Source of the DNA: Stichopus chloronotus
Taxonomy: Eukaryota > Echinodermata > Holothuroidea > Aspidochirotida > Stichopodidae
Reading direction: 5' to 3'
Assembly: GCA_021234535.1 (NCBI GenBank)
Contig: SFZH01000008.1
Coordinates: forward strand, 17,151,358 to 17,215,357
DNA length: 64,000 nt
Position 1 is the stretch's first letter; each line of letters opens with the position of its first letter. Below are positions 23,324 through 36,155 of this stretch, piece by piece. The translations under genes were made by a program, and so were the position numbers. The notes beneath the pieces are model-generated. The model saw only the letters and a list, made by a program, of their open reading frames with translations, did not search any database and was not told the origin of the DNA.

Positions 23324-24559
23324 GTAAGTGCAAATGTCAATTAACCCTCTATATCTCTTCCTGATTGAAGAGAACAAGGACAATTGAGAAAAAAACATCT
23401 GAACTGAGTTGATTTTCGCTGAAGGTAGTCACCTTTAATTTACTTTTACTTATCAATTTGGAATAAACTCTTGTTGGTTCTTATACAGCCTACTGTAAGG
23501 GTTGCAATGTTGTATCATTATCATCGATTACAATGACAAAACTCTGTAGAACTTATTTGTCGTCATTTCTCACTAACAAGTTGTATAGTAATTGTAAGCA
23601 CAATAATGTCAGTCTAATTTGCATGAAGGTGTGGAGTACTTTTGATTTGTCATAAACGTGTCAAAGGTCTTACACAGTGTTGTTTATGTGTTTATAATGG
23701 AATGTGCTGCAGCATGTTTGCAGCTGATGGTTTGAGCAAGCGAGGTGATTACATATTAATTATTATACAATGGGAGTAGATAATCCTACTTTTTTTAAGG
23801 AGGTGAAAAGTCATTTGAGGTCACCAGAGGATGAATTTAGATATATCATGAAGTAAATGTTGGTGGGACTTTAAACTGAAATCTTTGGTAGTTACAAGAT
23901 GGACATCCCAAAGTATTGTACAAATTAAATGAATATTTTATATATGAACAATGGGAACAAGCGAGGAAGATGGGACTGGTGATAATAGAAATGATTTTCT
24001 AACCTCTCAAACATATTTCATTGTAATTCTGGATTGAAAAAAGGTGTACTTTAAGTCACGACATGTCTTCGTACCGTGTCTATAAACATTTTAATAAACT
24101 CAAATACAGGGATATAGAAAGTGTGCCGTTGATTAGCCCTTCTGGTTGAGGAAGACACAGAGACACGGCCGACCTAAGGATTTTCTCAGCCATAGGCAAA
24201 ATGTTTTTGGGACGTCCCCTTCAAAAAGCACTAACATTAATTACTAACATTTTGGATATGAAAAAAAAAACTAATGTTACGCTCCACTGGAAAGCAATTA
24301 CAAGTGGACAGTGTTTCACTCCTCCTCGATGAGTTAATCCAAATCATACTCCTTAGTGGGCTGCGTTGTTACTGCGGGCTTCAGCTGAGTATAAGGTGTT
24401 CCAGAAATTATCCACGGCGAGTACTTGCGTTTATTGTTACACTTAATCCTCTTCATGAGATTACTTTGATTGACTTGATTGATAACAATTCATTAAGCAA
24501 CCATTGTAGGTTCTGCTGACTTTGATTAATTCAGCCAATGCCATTTGAACACCTTAATT

Positions 24560-25290
24560 AAGCTCATTAGTAAAGCTGAACAACATGTTTAATTTTTCAT
24601 TTAAAGATATAATAGTCCTTTGACTCCTTTGAGGTGCTGGTTGGAAGGTATGAATGTGATAAACTGGTAGATGGTCACTAATGTCGGAATTAGCAATACC
24701 AGACAAAATTGAGCTACTATGAATGTTGCAAAAATTGTCAATGAAGGTTGAAGAATCTTCAGTGATGACATGTCCACAATGGTAGTAGCATGTATATGTC
24801 AGTACCATATTTAATCATTTCCATATTTGTAATTAGCCACAGGAATGCTTTGTTTTCTATCATTATTAGTTTCTCCCCCAGAAGAAAGGTTATCGATTAC
24901 AAATTAGATGGTTGACCATAAATACTACCAATAATCACATTTTTATGTTGATTAGAGATTGATTGAATAAACAAGGATTGAAAAGTCACATTAGCTGTTT
25001 AAGATCATAAGATCATACAGTTAGTGTAATTTGCAATAAAGACCAAGTCTGTAATCTCCTCTATATTTATAAATGTGTAAGTGGATATTAATGACATTTA
25101 ACCGTGTATTCGACCCGAACAATACTTCAGTGACTCCAACAACATCAAAATTACAACAGGAATGTAAATAATTAACTCATGCCTTTTCTATAGAATATCT
25201 TTTTGATATGTATAAGACTTAGTTTCCTATAAAGTGGGTCAGAAGTTATCTTGTTTGATAATTCAGTTATATTCAATGAGAAATTGATCT
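24560..25290 (-). mobile_element. LINE endonuclease relic, copy 3
   Basis: The minus strand at about 24780-24644 reads SSTFIDNFCNIHSSSILSGI then SDISDHLPVYHI, the C-terminal part of a LINE endonuclease (the SDH motif holds the catalytic Asp and His). Bases near 24985-24895 give HKNVIIGSIYGQPSN and those near 25160 give a decayed FDVVGVTE, so about 600 bases of the domain survive in order, broken by stops. No reverse transcriptase remains. Confidence 0.7.
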
Positions 25291-26876
25291 CTTACTATCT
25301 AAATTGACGTAGCCTGATGAGTCAGACATTCTACTGACACGTAACACTAAAAAAGAAAAGATAATTCCTGAAAAGCGTAGGCCTGTAACACTTGAAAGCA
25401 AAACGTCTGTCTTTTCTAAGACAATTACAGTGATAACAATAACGCATGCATAGTCAGTGTACCTAAATATGCAATTATTGTTGAATTTTAAGTGTGTGTT
25501 TGTATGTAACCTTGATTTTGAAAATGAAACAAGTAAGGTCATTAGGTATAAATTATGATACTGATTGTTTTGTCTTGTTAAACTCGACGTTTTTATGCGT
25601 TAGATTTTACTTCAAATCGTCACAAACATTTATTTGTTATGTACAAAAACAAAAAACCATCAGGTAATTTTGTGCATTGGGGACTAGCAGAGTCTAAGTT
25701 CTTGAGAAGCGAGGTCATTTTGTGTAAATTATGATACTGATTTGTTCTGTTCCGGTACGAATATCATTTCTCCTTTAGATTTATTGAAAGCTGTCATTAA
25801 CTGCCTGGCATGTGAACGTAACATATAAACATGCCCTATTTGTTGTCTATAGGCCTATATGTCATGTTCCATTAAAAACAAATGATGTGTCACAAATGTC
25901 GAGCAGATAATCTTGATTTTAACACAAATCTCTTCAGTCGAATTAAAGGGTACGTCAGAACTTACAAGAAGCGGTCCTTTTCATGGTCTGTAGGAAAAGG
26001 TATTGCAGTACCTACCAGCAGTCACCACTATGTAACCTTTCAATAAGAATTTTACATATGATGTGTAGACACAGGCATGTCTAGTAGTAGAAACTATTGT
26101 AGCACATACACTATTAAATAACAGAGATTCCCCTCAACAAACTGCGGATGCAAATATTGATTTTTATCGCGAGGTATTGGCTGCGACATATCTTGTCAAC
26201 TTCGACGTTGGTGCAATTCGTCACGTCTTACCATATTTGAAAAGAGGCAGTTTGACAACTTGATCATATAAATTTACTTGAACAATTTACTGCCATAATT
26301 TATAGTCTTGCTGTCAAATCTGCAATTATTTTGTATCCACTATTTATAATTGTATATCTTTTCATTTCTATTGTTTCACACGTGTTGCCTACCTGATGTT
26401 ATTGGTCATATGGCAATTCTATTGATGTTGATTCATTTGCATTTAACTTCCTGATGTAAATCACAAAGGTGGTGTAGAACATATGCTGCAACAGCCTCTG
26501 TGATTTGGACAAGAATTTGCATGTGTTACCGTGTGATATAGAAGCTTGTTCCATCTCATGGTAGCATAGAGCCACTCTTGTGTATCTTATAGTATACATG
26601 AAAAATAAATCCACAGTAACATTCACTTTTAAATGCTCCTTTTAAACATGTGCTGAATATTGCAATTATGCTTTCGCTTTCGAATGATGAAACAAAAACA
26701 AAGAGGATGTGCTGCTGCGTCTATGTTTCAGGACTAGTTGTTGATACCAGGTGTAGACCTACACATTCAATAATCCATCTTTGGCAGCATCTTGCCAGCA
26801 CGGTTAGAAACTAGAGTTTTCCAAATATAAATTTGACCTGAGAAGCCTGTGTACGGTACTACCTAACCATGATCAA

Positions 26877-26930
26877 GTGAGCATCTGTGCCGAAGAATGC
26901 GATCAAGATTTTGCTTGCCATGAAACAGAG
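26877..26930 (+). pseudogene. WAP exon relic in block Z, copy 1
   Basis: One frame reads SICAEECDQDFACHETE, matching WAP residues around cysteines 2-4 (compare [17 protein letters not shown] in W2). No first cysteine, CC pair or splice sites are recognisable, and a TAG follows after seven more codons. The same relic is in copy 2 at 56027, so it decayed before block Z duplicated. Confidence 0.5.
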
Positions 26931-27111
26931 CAGTCATTGATGCAGTGGCAATAGATATGGACATCCTTGTTAAGATCTAGGTCTGTAAAATAGTGATAAA
27001 AAAGTGCATAAATTGTGTCTGATTTTTTTTTAACATTCAAGTTGATCCTTGTTCTTAATTTCGTATACTTGCTTATAATATCTCTTGTTCACGTGTCATT
27101 TCGTCATTTAG

Positions 27112-27210
27112 TATGCTGTCGACCACTGGGAAAATGTGATAGCGTATGTCAACACGGACACGACATTGAGTATGATGCAGAAGGTTGTGCCGAATGTGCA
27201 TGCAAACCAG
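27112..27210 (+). CDS. Antistasin-like inhibitor exon 4 (phase 1-1, 33 codons)
   Basis: The acceptor is TTTCGTCATTTAG and the donor GTAAGC. The peptide starts CCRPLGKCDSVCQHGHDIEY and ends EGCAECACKP. Core spacing is C-x5-C-x3-C-x12-C-x2-C-x-C, the classical antistasin form, with an additional cysteine doubled at the front, giving seven. It is more distant from exons 1-3 than they are from each other. It lies between WAP exons W2 and W3, so the gene interleaves the two module types. Its copy at 56273 is inactivated. Confidence 0.8.
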
Positions 27211-28405
27211 GTAAGCTTGATTTTGACACATGTGTACTGAGTGTAGTTCAGACCCTTCGAGGGTCAATACTGATGATTAGTAGAAAAGTATAATATGTGT
27301 CATATCAGGTCTAATAACCTGAGGTTTCCATATGACAAACAGCAAATTTTCATAAGAATTCCTTGAGGTTGCTATCTGGAGACACCTGTGGTCCACAAGC
27401 AGAATATTCCTAAAATTCCAAGATAGTAATCTAAAATCACAATTGATATAAATAAATTAGACTTTGCTAACAAAGAAAAAACAGTTCTCATTTTGTCTTG
27501 TTAGTGTTAATTACGAACGATTTTGTTGATTGGATGAAAGTAAAAAAAAAAAAAACGTTACAAAAACACAAACATGTAATATCGTAATGAAAGGGGAATT
27601 ATAGTTGGGGAATTATAGTTGTTGCTTCATGTAATACAGTGTTTGATGTGTTTCATTGGATAGAACTTTATTGAACTACATCTTTCATTTTAGTTGCCAC
27701 TTCACTGGAGACAATCGTTGCTCTGTGGGTCTTGAGTCACTACAACAGTAGCTACATGCGTAGATTTTATTTCACTGTTTTAGCACTTTCACACATTCAC
27801 TACCGACTCCTATTCTTAAGTAACAAGTTGTGTGCCAAATATTTTTGACAGAGATTTGAAAATTTCACAAGGAAACTTAGAGCTAGTTTCACCTTTTGAA
27901 TTACTTTGTTTTACAATTTTGGAGTTTTCGCCCGTAAATTATATAACATAAATTTAATATTGCCTATTTAACACACTAAAGAAGATACATGGACGGCATC
28001 AGTTGAACTGAAACGTTGAGTGTTAAGTAGCTTTATCTCCATGTTTGCATTTTGCATGTTGGAGAGATAGACATATGTATATAACTTTTCGAGAAGTGCC
28101 TAGATATTTACGAGGAAGGTGTGTAACTTACCTCCATTCCGGGCTCGTTAACGCCTTTTAACATCTGACATGACCGAGTGTTCGCACGGTGGAAATGTGG
28201 ACCCAAACTTCAGTCTTTCCTACCAGTGCCGTAACCAGAATTTTTATCCATGAGAGGTATGACCGGGCCCCAGACAAAGGGTGTAAGTGAGGAAAGTGGT
28301 ATAACTCTCTCTTAGAGAAGCGTTTTCATAGGCCGAGCGCTGTCGGTTGGCTCGTAGCGCAAAGATATATTTTTAAGAAATACCTCTCAGATTTCAAGAA
28401 ACAGT

Positions 28406-29344
28406 CAGTGCTTAGTTGCTTTATGTATCGTCGTTATTCAAAAGCCTTCATAGCTGAAGTCCTTGTCTACTCTCCCGTTATTCTGCTTCCATGGGTAATC
28501 CTATTTGCTGGAATTGCTTTGCACTGAGATTAAGTGCGTATATTGCTGAAGTTTCCAGAGGAGATGATTAAAAGAAGCACACGTCACCCATTTCACGTAT
28601 ACGATTCGATGAAATCCAATCGGAACTTCTTTTAATTTTAGAAATAGTAAGAAAAAAAAAACAATAATGTTTAAAACGTAGCAACCAAGGAGTAGAATCT
28701 CAACTACTTCCACTTATGTATCTTTCCTCTCATAATGTTCGCATGTTTCTCAAAACAAGTAGCCCTAAAAGTAAAGAAGTAATCTTTTCAGGGAAACAAT
28801 GATTACTTTTCGAAGGACATTGTCCTCGCTCGATGGACATCAAGCCAGTACTTAAGCAAACACCGTTATGCCAGCAGAGGGCGACGTTACTACATATTAA
28901 CATTACATATCACCCACAGGAATACTACTTGCAACATAGCCGAGCACCTTTACACGCAAAATTGCTCCCTCTAACGATAAGGGAGAGGGCATTGAAAGGT
29001 CTCTAAAGTCAGTGATTTTAAACGTAAGTCTCGCTTCTCACGAGGCTTAAGAATGAAGACAAATGGTTGACTACCATTTTCACAGTACATTCGTAGTCCA
29101 AGATATTGAATGTTGATTTAACTTATGAAATTACAATGGTAGAATAACTTGTCTAAAACGACTTCCTGTCTCTTCCTTTGTTCGAAAACCATTTCACCTT
29201 GTCACACACATAGAGCAAATCAACCAATTTTTTTAATAACATGTAACATTTCCATATTTTATCAACTAAACAATGAGACACAGTAATGAGTAATTGTTAC
29301 ACTGAATAGAAACCCTTTGTACACAGTAAAACTGGTGTAAAAAT
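28406..29344. other. Spacer between the two X-Y-Z copies
   Basis: About 0.9 kb joining block Z copy 1 to block X copy 2. I see no exon, repeat pair or RNA gene. Confidence 0.4.
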
Positions 29345-32119
29345 TGGTGTTGGTTTTTAGTCCTTCTATTTATGACATGAACCCCAGGATTGCTTCAATT
29401 CTCATATTAAGAAAGCATTGGACATCATCAATAACCTTACTTGCTCTTGATGTGGAAGAAAAACTTGGAACAAATTACCATCCTACCTTTCCCAGCCTAA
29501 AATGCCATCCTTTGTTGCAGTGTGCTCAATAAAAAAAATTTAATAATTAAGCTATATGTTGACTCTATCCAATGCAGAACAAACTTCTTCTAATATTTTA
29601 AACAGTTGCTCGTTAACTATTACAATCTGTCCCTGATTGTCTTACAATCCATTTGTATGCTATTTATAGTCTGGAAATGGGGCTCCAGTATCTGTTGAAA
29701 GTGTGGTCAACAAAGACTTCGGCACTCACTTTCAGTCATATTGAGACTTGAGCGTCTTTGTTGCATCTCAATGCAGATGCAAATCCTTGCTCATAATGTC
29801 CTTGAGAAAAAGTCTGAAGACTTTCTACACCAGATGCGAAAATAAGAAGTTTGCAGTACCTCATCATTATCTAAATGATAACTAAGTCCAATTAAGATAT
29901 TGTATCCCAACCAAAGTTACTTTAGTACTTTCAGTTTTCAGCTGCTCAGTCCACCTCTTCTCTTCAACTATGCGAACAAGCTAACCTCTGCTATATGCAG
30001 TTGCTCGCTCAATTCATTAAAAAAAATTGTCACCAACTCCTTTCTCACCCCATCAAAAAGGAAGCAGTTTGCTATATCTAAACTTTCACCATGAAATAGA
30101 ATGATGGGATGTCCCGTAGAACTTGACATTTTCCCTTTGTGAAGTGCCTCCTCGGATACTTCATTGGCACTAAGAATAAAAATGTAAAGCTCACATCTCT
30201 ATGTTATGCAATAGGCACCAATATTAATTAAAACGTGTGAAAGAAATGGTAGACTCTCCAGAACTCATTGACGTGACCAAATTGATGATATGTCACGATA
30301 ATTATTGTCTGTCTGTAATTATTTTACAGTAAAGACTTGCTTTGTACTAATGGCTGTACAGTAATGTATATTACATGCAGTTCTGGTCTTGACGCTCTTA
30401 CACGGCCAGGTCAAAACGTAAACGACAAGTTACGTGGTTTTATGACGTCAGTGACGAACCTCTATACACAACATGTAACAGTAAAAACATGCCGAGAAAG
30501 AGTATTACGAAAAGAACGTAAAATGACAACTTTCAGATATAACCGCTCAGTCCAAACATGGTTGCATAGGTTGAAATATTAAGTCACATTGTATTGAAAG
30601 CAAAGATATCATAAATTGTGTCGCACCTTGGATTATCAGAACCTACCCTGTTGTATTATGTGCCCTATTGACCTACACCAGTACATATCATAACAACATA
30701 CCTAACGGCCAAGTTTGCACGCCATTAGACTTACTGTCTAGTACTGTCTAGAAGGAAATCACACCACAATTTTTCAAATCAGTTTAAATACTTTGATCTC
30801 TGACCTCTGACCTCGGACCTTAAATATTGATGGAAGACACATCTTCAGACAATGGGACACCAATCTACCACGTTTCATCCTCATTGGTTTTGCGGTCTAT
30901 GAGGAGTTGCAGAAACTTTCAGAAACTTTTTTCAGAAAATTTGGCTTTTGATCCCTTAACTCGACCTTTGACCTCAAAACACACGCAAACGTGATTTTTA
31001 GATAAAATCTTGTATACCGGTCATATGTATGTAAAGGTCCGATGTAAATAACTATTTTGGATTAAGAAATACAACAAAAATAAAATTTTCACGTATTTGA
31101 CCTTTGACTTTTAACCTTTGACCTCAAATTTTGATGAGAGACAAAACTTTAGACCATGGGTCACCTATCTACCGACTTTGACCCTCATCGGCTTCTCCGT
31201 CTAGGAGGAGTTGGGGGCCCAACTTTTGAAATTTTCTTTGGCACACGCACACCCACGAACACACACACATCTTCACATATTTTGACCCCTACCAGATTGG
31301 GGGAAAGGGGTTCAGGTCACCTTAAGTCACATACCAGGTTAGACCTATATTATGTAAATCAACCATACATAATGTTACCATGGCAACCGTTGCTAGGGCA
31401 ACTGAGAGAGCCATAATACATTTTAACGTCCCGAAGCAACTACAATATCTCATCATGTATATTTTATGTACAGGGATGAGAGGGCAATCCACGGAGTGGC
31501 ATATCTCATCCTTATCGTTTTTTGTTTTTTTTTCTTTCGTTTTTTTTTCCATGCAAAGGCTATGTTATGATGATCGAGCTTAATTATACACGTTACGATA
31601 ACAGATTGCACATAGTTAGACACACTTATACCTGACCATGCCAATACAAAGGACGAGCAAGTGATGTGGGTGCGTTTACGCATGCAAGAGTTGAGTGCGT
31701 GTCTACCGAAATCGCATGTGATTAAAAAACTGAGTTCCTTCCTAAGATCAGCTACCCGACCTTTCTGAACGCTTTATAACAGTTCTACAAGGCCGGTCAA
31801 GATCACATGCGTGATTGTATATTTTTCCCCAAAATAACGCACCGTACATCACTACCTGTCTAGAACATAGACCTACGGTTGAAAAAAAAAATGAATGAGG
31901 ATACTACCAAAGCATGAGAAAATGACGTTGGTATCAAACACAATCGTTCAGCACAAAACATGGATGCAAGCAGGGTGAAATACTAAACTCACTAGTACTA
32001 CCAGAAATTACCGAACTGTACTACGTGCTGTAATAATAGTGTCAAATTTTGACCTATGACGCCGTCAATTGCATTGGTACTACATCTCATATTAAGGGAC
32101 CTAACAACCAAGTTTGGAG

Positions 32120-32472
32120 TTAAAGAGAAATAAGGCGTTTGTTTTACAGGAAACATCCATACTTTTAAAACCAATGTTTGTGGTTGCAGAATGATTGATT
32201 ATTCAAAAAAAGGAAGAACAGTGGCTTTCTTTTCGAAAAATAAGTTTCTCTCCGATAGAAACTCAGTTATGTGTTGCTCAACACTAATTTGTTCACCCAA
32301 ACTTTTCAAAATTCAAATTATGCGTCTTCCGTTACTCATCACATGCATAATATTTTGAGGAGATGAAGTTTTGGCAGATGTTTATTGGTGAGACTGAACG
32401 GTTTAACAATGACTAATGCTGTTTCTTTTGTATGTCATGTTGGTGTATTCTAAACGCCCTATTTCCCTTTAA
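32120..32472. mobile_element. MITE-like insertion with TTAA target duplication
   Basis: A 345-bp insertion (32124-32468) flanked on both sides by TTAA. Its ends are imperfect inverted repeats: AGAGAAATAAGGCGTTTG at the left, and AGGGAAATAGGGCGTTTA as the reverse complement of the right. Block X copy 1 has the empty site near 19076-19086 (TTTAGTCGATTT). TTAA duplication is typical of piggyBac-type elements. No transposase is encoded. Copies carried inside the array are at 35803, 41119 and 46435. Confidence 0.75.
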
Positions 32473-32537
32473 GTCGATTTACTGACGAGAGGGAAATAGT
32501 GATACACTTTTTAAAAACATTTTTCCGATTTCAGATT

Positions 32538-32557
32538 TGACCTCTGACCTTTGACCC
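32538..32557 (-). promoter_or_regulatory. Three nuclear-receptor-like half-sites spaced by one base
   Basis: TGACCTCTGACCTTTGACCC is three direct TGACC(T/C) half-sites with 1-bp spacers. Its reverse complement resembles DR1 elements bound by RXR, PPAR or HNF4. It is repeated at 36221, 41537 and 46853. It lies inside a repeat, and no function is shown. Confidence 0.25.
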
Positions 32558-33257
32558 TCAATTTCGATTGGAGACACATCTTCAAACAATAGGTCACCTG
32601 TATTCCAACTTTGACCTTCATCAGTATTGCCGTCTAGAAGGATTTGCGGACGCAAACTTTGCAGGGTCAAATTTGACCTATGACCTCTGCCGTGACATTT
32701 GACCTCAAAAAATATGTTAACATGACTTTCAGATTAATTTTGTATACCGGTGATATATTTGAAGGTGCAATAAAAATATTCCTTTTAGAAAACAGCCAAA
32801 TAAGATTTTCCACTATTTAATCTTTGACGTCTGACCTTAAATTTTGATGGGAGCCACAACTTGAGACCACGGTTCATCTATCTGCTAACTTTGACCTTCA
32901 TCGGCACTGGGGTTGCGGTTGGAGTTGCAGACGAGTGTCAAATTTGACCTATGAACTTGAAGTTGGTCTCAAAACACATATAAGTATAATTTTTAGATAA
33001 GATACCAGGTTGAACACCCCATGTATCAAAAATCAATCCTACTTAATGTTACCACGTTGTTATGGCAACTGGGAGAGACACAATAACCTCTGACCATCAA
33101 GCAACTGCAATATCTCATATACGTTACATTTTTAAGAATGAGATTAATTAATTAATTTCTTTAAAATTGCGTGTCTTTGCACAGCAACCAGTATTTACTA
33201 GTTCCATTTATTTCATCAATTCAATTGATTTATGATGCATTTGATTGTTTTTTCTAG

Positions 33258-33357
33258 CAAACTCAGACAATTGCCATGAAACCGAGATTGACATTTGTGT
33301 GCCACAATGCGCAAGGATTTTCTCTAAGCAAATGTTTGGGTGACAACCCCATTTAGA
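33258..33357 (+). pseudogene. Decayed WAP exon in block X, copy 2
   Basis: After TGTTTTTTCTAG the phase-1 frame reads NSDNCHETEIDICVPQCARI then FSKQMFG and a TGA. Three WAP-like cysteines (C-x7-C-x3-C) remain; the second half of the domain is gone or out of frame. The acceptor and the phase are still those of a WAP exon, so a decayed exon is more likely than chance. Confidence 0.5.
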
Positions 33358-34751
33358 GCTGTTATTACTACACTAACAAACTAATTGCAGGTTTCATTGG
33401 AAAACAGCCGTACACGAAAAGTGTTTGGGGATGCAGAGGCAGAACCGTCAATCAGAGTAGAGAACACGGGGCCCTTCACGACGAGTTCAGTGACGAGTTC
33501 ACTTGAAAAAACAAATGGTGGGGGGTAGGGTGAGTCCATGCAGGAATGTTTGAACGGAGAGAAACCGTTGATGTTCTGTGGAGCGTACAAAAAGGTGTTA
33601 AACTTTACGAACTCTCCAGATTGCCGGGAATGGCACTTCCTTCGTGTTTCGAGCTAATGTTATCTGCAGTTTCTCAATAAATGAGAAAAAATATCGATCT
33701 GGAGAATGGTAATACATATCGGATTGGTTGAGATTAACAATAATCATAATGAATTACGCATCGTCTTTCAATTACTCATGGAACACTTCAAAATAAGGCG
33801 GGGGGGGGGGGGAGGAGACGGTGGCTGAACGTACCTTTATCCCTCTATTTCTTCATTCATTGGGACTGAGGTCCAAAGGACCCCGGAATCTTAGGTTGAT
33901 AAACTAGGTTAATATTTACCAAGAACCAGTACTACTACCATCTATCGTACATCCTACTCCCGCATGTATTCGCAGTTTTGGGAAGGCTTTGCTAAGTTTA
34001 TAAATGTCATCATTTAAGGTACCTAGCCGTTAGCAAAAGTTCTGGACTATGTTTGCTGAACGATTAGTGATATACCCTCCATGCGAAGAGTCAATCCGTC
34101 CGTGTAAAGATTATATGCACCATATATCGAAAAAGATTTTACATTGTACTTGTTCTGCTCTCTCCGCATGCACAACTGTCCAATTAATAGACATCAATTG
34201 CTAGCCATTACTTCCAGTAGTTTATATGCTACCTGGTGTTCTTATAGCAATACTTGGTGTAGTTTGAACTCACCAACGAACACAATATACATGCTATAAT
34301 GCACAATTTTGGTCTTCTCATTCGGTACTGCAGACATTGCAGCAACGGCTGTTTGCATTCCTGACGGTTCAGGCCTGTAAAATAATGTTGAACGGAATAT
34401 ATATATATATCGAGCATGATGGCGAATTCCGTGTACTGGCAAGAAAATAATATAAATGAAAATATCTTAACAGCCTAACTTAGTATTGAAAGGTGAATAC
34501 GAAATTCTTGAAGCCCTGCATAGTGAGACAGTGAACTCACATCCAGGACACTATGTTATTCGTTCCTATATACTAACCCCAAAACGTAGGCCCAGACCAC
34601 CCCTTTGGACCTCTTTCTGTGACCACACGCAGCGCAATAACAGATGAATGATTCCCTGCCAATTTGGTCTCCTATGCGTAACTGTAGTTTACTTTCGTCG
34701 GTTTCATTAGGTTAATTGATTAAATATTGTATATAAATGTTTTCTTTGCAG

Positions 34752-34889
34752 ATAAACCGGGAAACTGCCCTGCCGTTGAGTCTGACTTTTTCGGAATTTG
34801 CTCAGAAGAATGCTCTGATGACCATGAGTGCACTGGTAAACAGAAGTGCTGTTCAAATGGATGTGGACATACCTGCCAGGATCCTGAAG
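34752..34889 (+). CDS. WAP exon W3 (phase 1-1, 46 codons)
   Basis: First exon of the array, in a long unit. It starts [16 protein letters not shown], keeps all eight cysteines and ends GHTCQDPE before donor GTAAGT. Versus W2 it lacks the Val-Arg codons of the tail (six bases), which shortens the linker to the next module. Its upstream intron carries the CAGATGAATG variant. Confidence 0.9.
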
Positions 34890-35802
34890 GTAAGTGCAAA
34901 TGTCAATTAACCCTCTATATCCTTTCCTGATTGAAGAGAACAAGGACAATTGAGAAAACACATCTGAACTGAGTTGATTTTCGCTGGAGGTAGTCACCTT
35001 TAATTTACTTTTACTTATCAATTTGGAATAAACTCTTGTTGGTTCTTATACAGCCTACTGTAAGGGTTGCAATGTTGTATCATTATCATCGATTACAATG
35101 ACAAAACTCTGTAGAACTTATTTGTCGTCGTTTCTCACTAACAAGTTGTATAGTAATTGTAAGCACAAGAATGTCAATCTAATTTGCATAAAGGTATGAA
35201 GTACTTTTGATTTGTCATAAACTTGTCAAAGGTCTTACACAGTGTTGTTTATGTGATTACACTTAATTATACACGTTACGATAACAGATTGCACATAGTT
35301 AGACACACTTATACCTGACCATGCCAATACAAAGGACGAGCAAGTGATGTGGGTGCGTTTACGCATGCAAGAGTTGAGTGCGTGTCTACCGAAATCGCAT
35401 GTGATTAAAAAACTGAGTTCCTTCCTAAGATCAGCTACCCGACCTTTCTGAACGCTTTATAACAGTTCTACAAGGCCGGTCAAGATCACATGCGTGATTG
35501 TATATTTTTCCCCAAAATAACGCACCGTACATCACTACCTGTCTAGAACATAGACCTACGGTTGAAAAAAAAAATGAATGAGGATACTACCAAAGCATGA
35601 GAAAATGACGTTGGTATCAAACACAATCGTTCAGCACAAAACATGGATGCAAGCAGGGTGAAATACTAAACTCACTAGTACTACCAGAAATTACCGAACT
35701 GTACTACGTGCTGTAATAATAGTGTCAAATTTTGACCTATGACGCCGTCAATTGCATTGGTACTACATCTCATATTAAGGGACCTAACAACCAAGTTTGG
35801 AG

Positions 35803-36155
35803 TTAAAGAGAAATAAGGCGTTTGTTTTACAGGAAACATCCATACTTTTAAAACCAATGTTTGTGGTTGCAGAATGATTGATTATTCAAAAAAAGGAAGA
35901 ACAGTGGCTTTCTTTTCGAAAAATAAGTTTCTCTCCGATAGAAACTCAGTTATGTGTTGCTCAACACTAATTTGTTCACCCAAACTTTTCAAAATTCAAA
36001 TTATGCGTCTTCCGTTACTCATCACATGCATAATATTTTGAGGAGATGAAGTTTTGGCAGATGTTTATTGGTGAGACTGAACGGTTTAACAATGACTAAT
36101 GCTGTTTCTTTTGTATGTCATGTTGGTGTATTCTAAACGCCCTATTTCCCTTTAA
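35803..36155. mobile_element. Copy of the TTAA-flanked MITE inside the array
   Basis: The same as the insertion at 32120, offset 3683 bp. It moved by duplication of the long unit, not by new transposition, since its flanks are the same. Confidence 0.75.

Larger units (their letters stand above)
23886..28405. repeat. Duplicated block Z, copy 1
   Basis: Partner of about 53036-57510, offset about 29.15 kb. Both copies contain, in order, a GACATCCCAAAGTATTG segment, the LINE endonuclease relic, the TATGTCA(T/C)GTTCCATTAAAA segment, the WAP relic, the antistasin exon (alive here, dead in copy 2) and an ACATGACCGAGTGTTCGCAC segment near the end. The copies differ by many substitutions and small indels, so this duplication is older than the 5.3-kb array. 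Confidence 0.8.
29345..33845. repeat. Duplicated block X, copy 2
   Basis: Partner of 15440-20455. Its right part (from 31579) was later copied three more times into the WAP array. It contains TGACC-rich subrepeats, a TTAA-flanked insertion absent from copy 1, a decayed WAP exon and a G-run near 33799. The minus strand at 30171-29968 is open for 68 codons and includes HGESLDIANCFLFDGVRKEL; the matching part of copy 1 is frameshifted. I do not recognise it and cannot call it a gene. Confidence 0.75.

Noticed and set aside
34707..35021. 104-codon minus-strand open frame repeated with each array WAP exon
   Set aside because: It is the reverse shadow of a WAP exon plus intron. It has no domain, and the + strand exon explains the conserved sequence.
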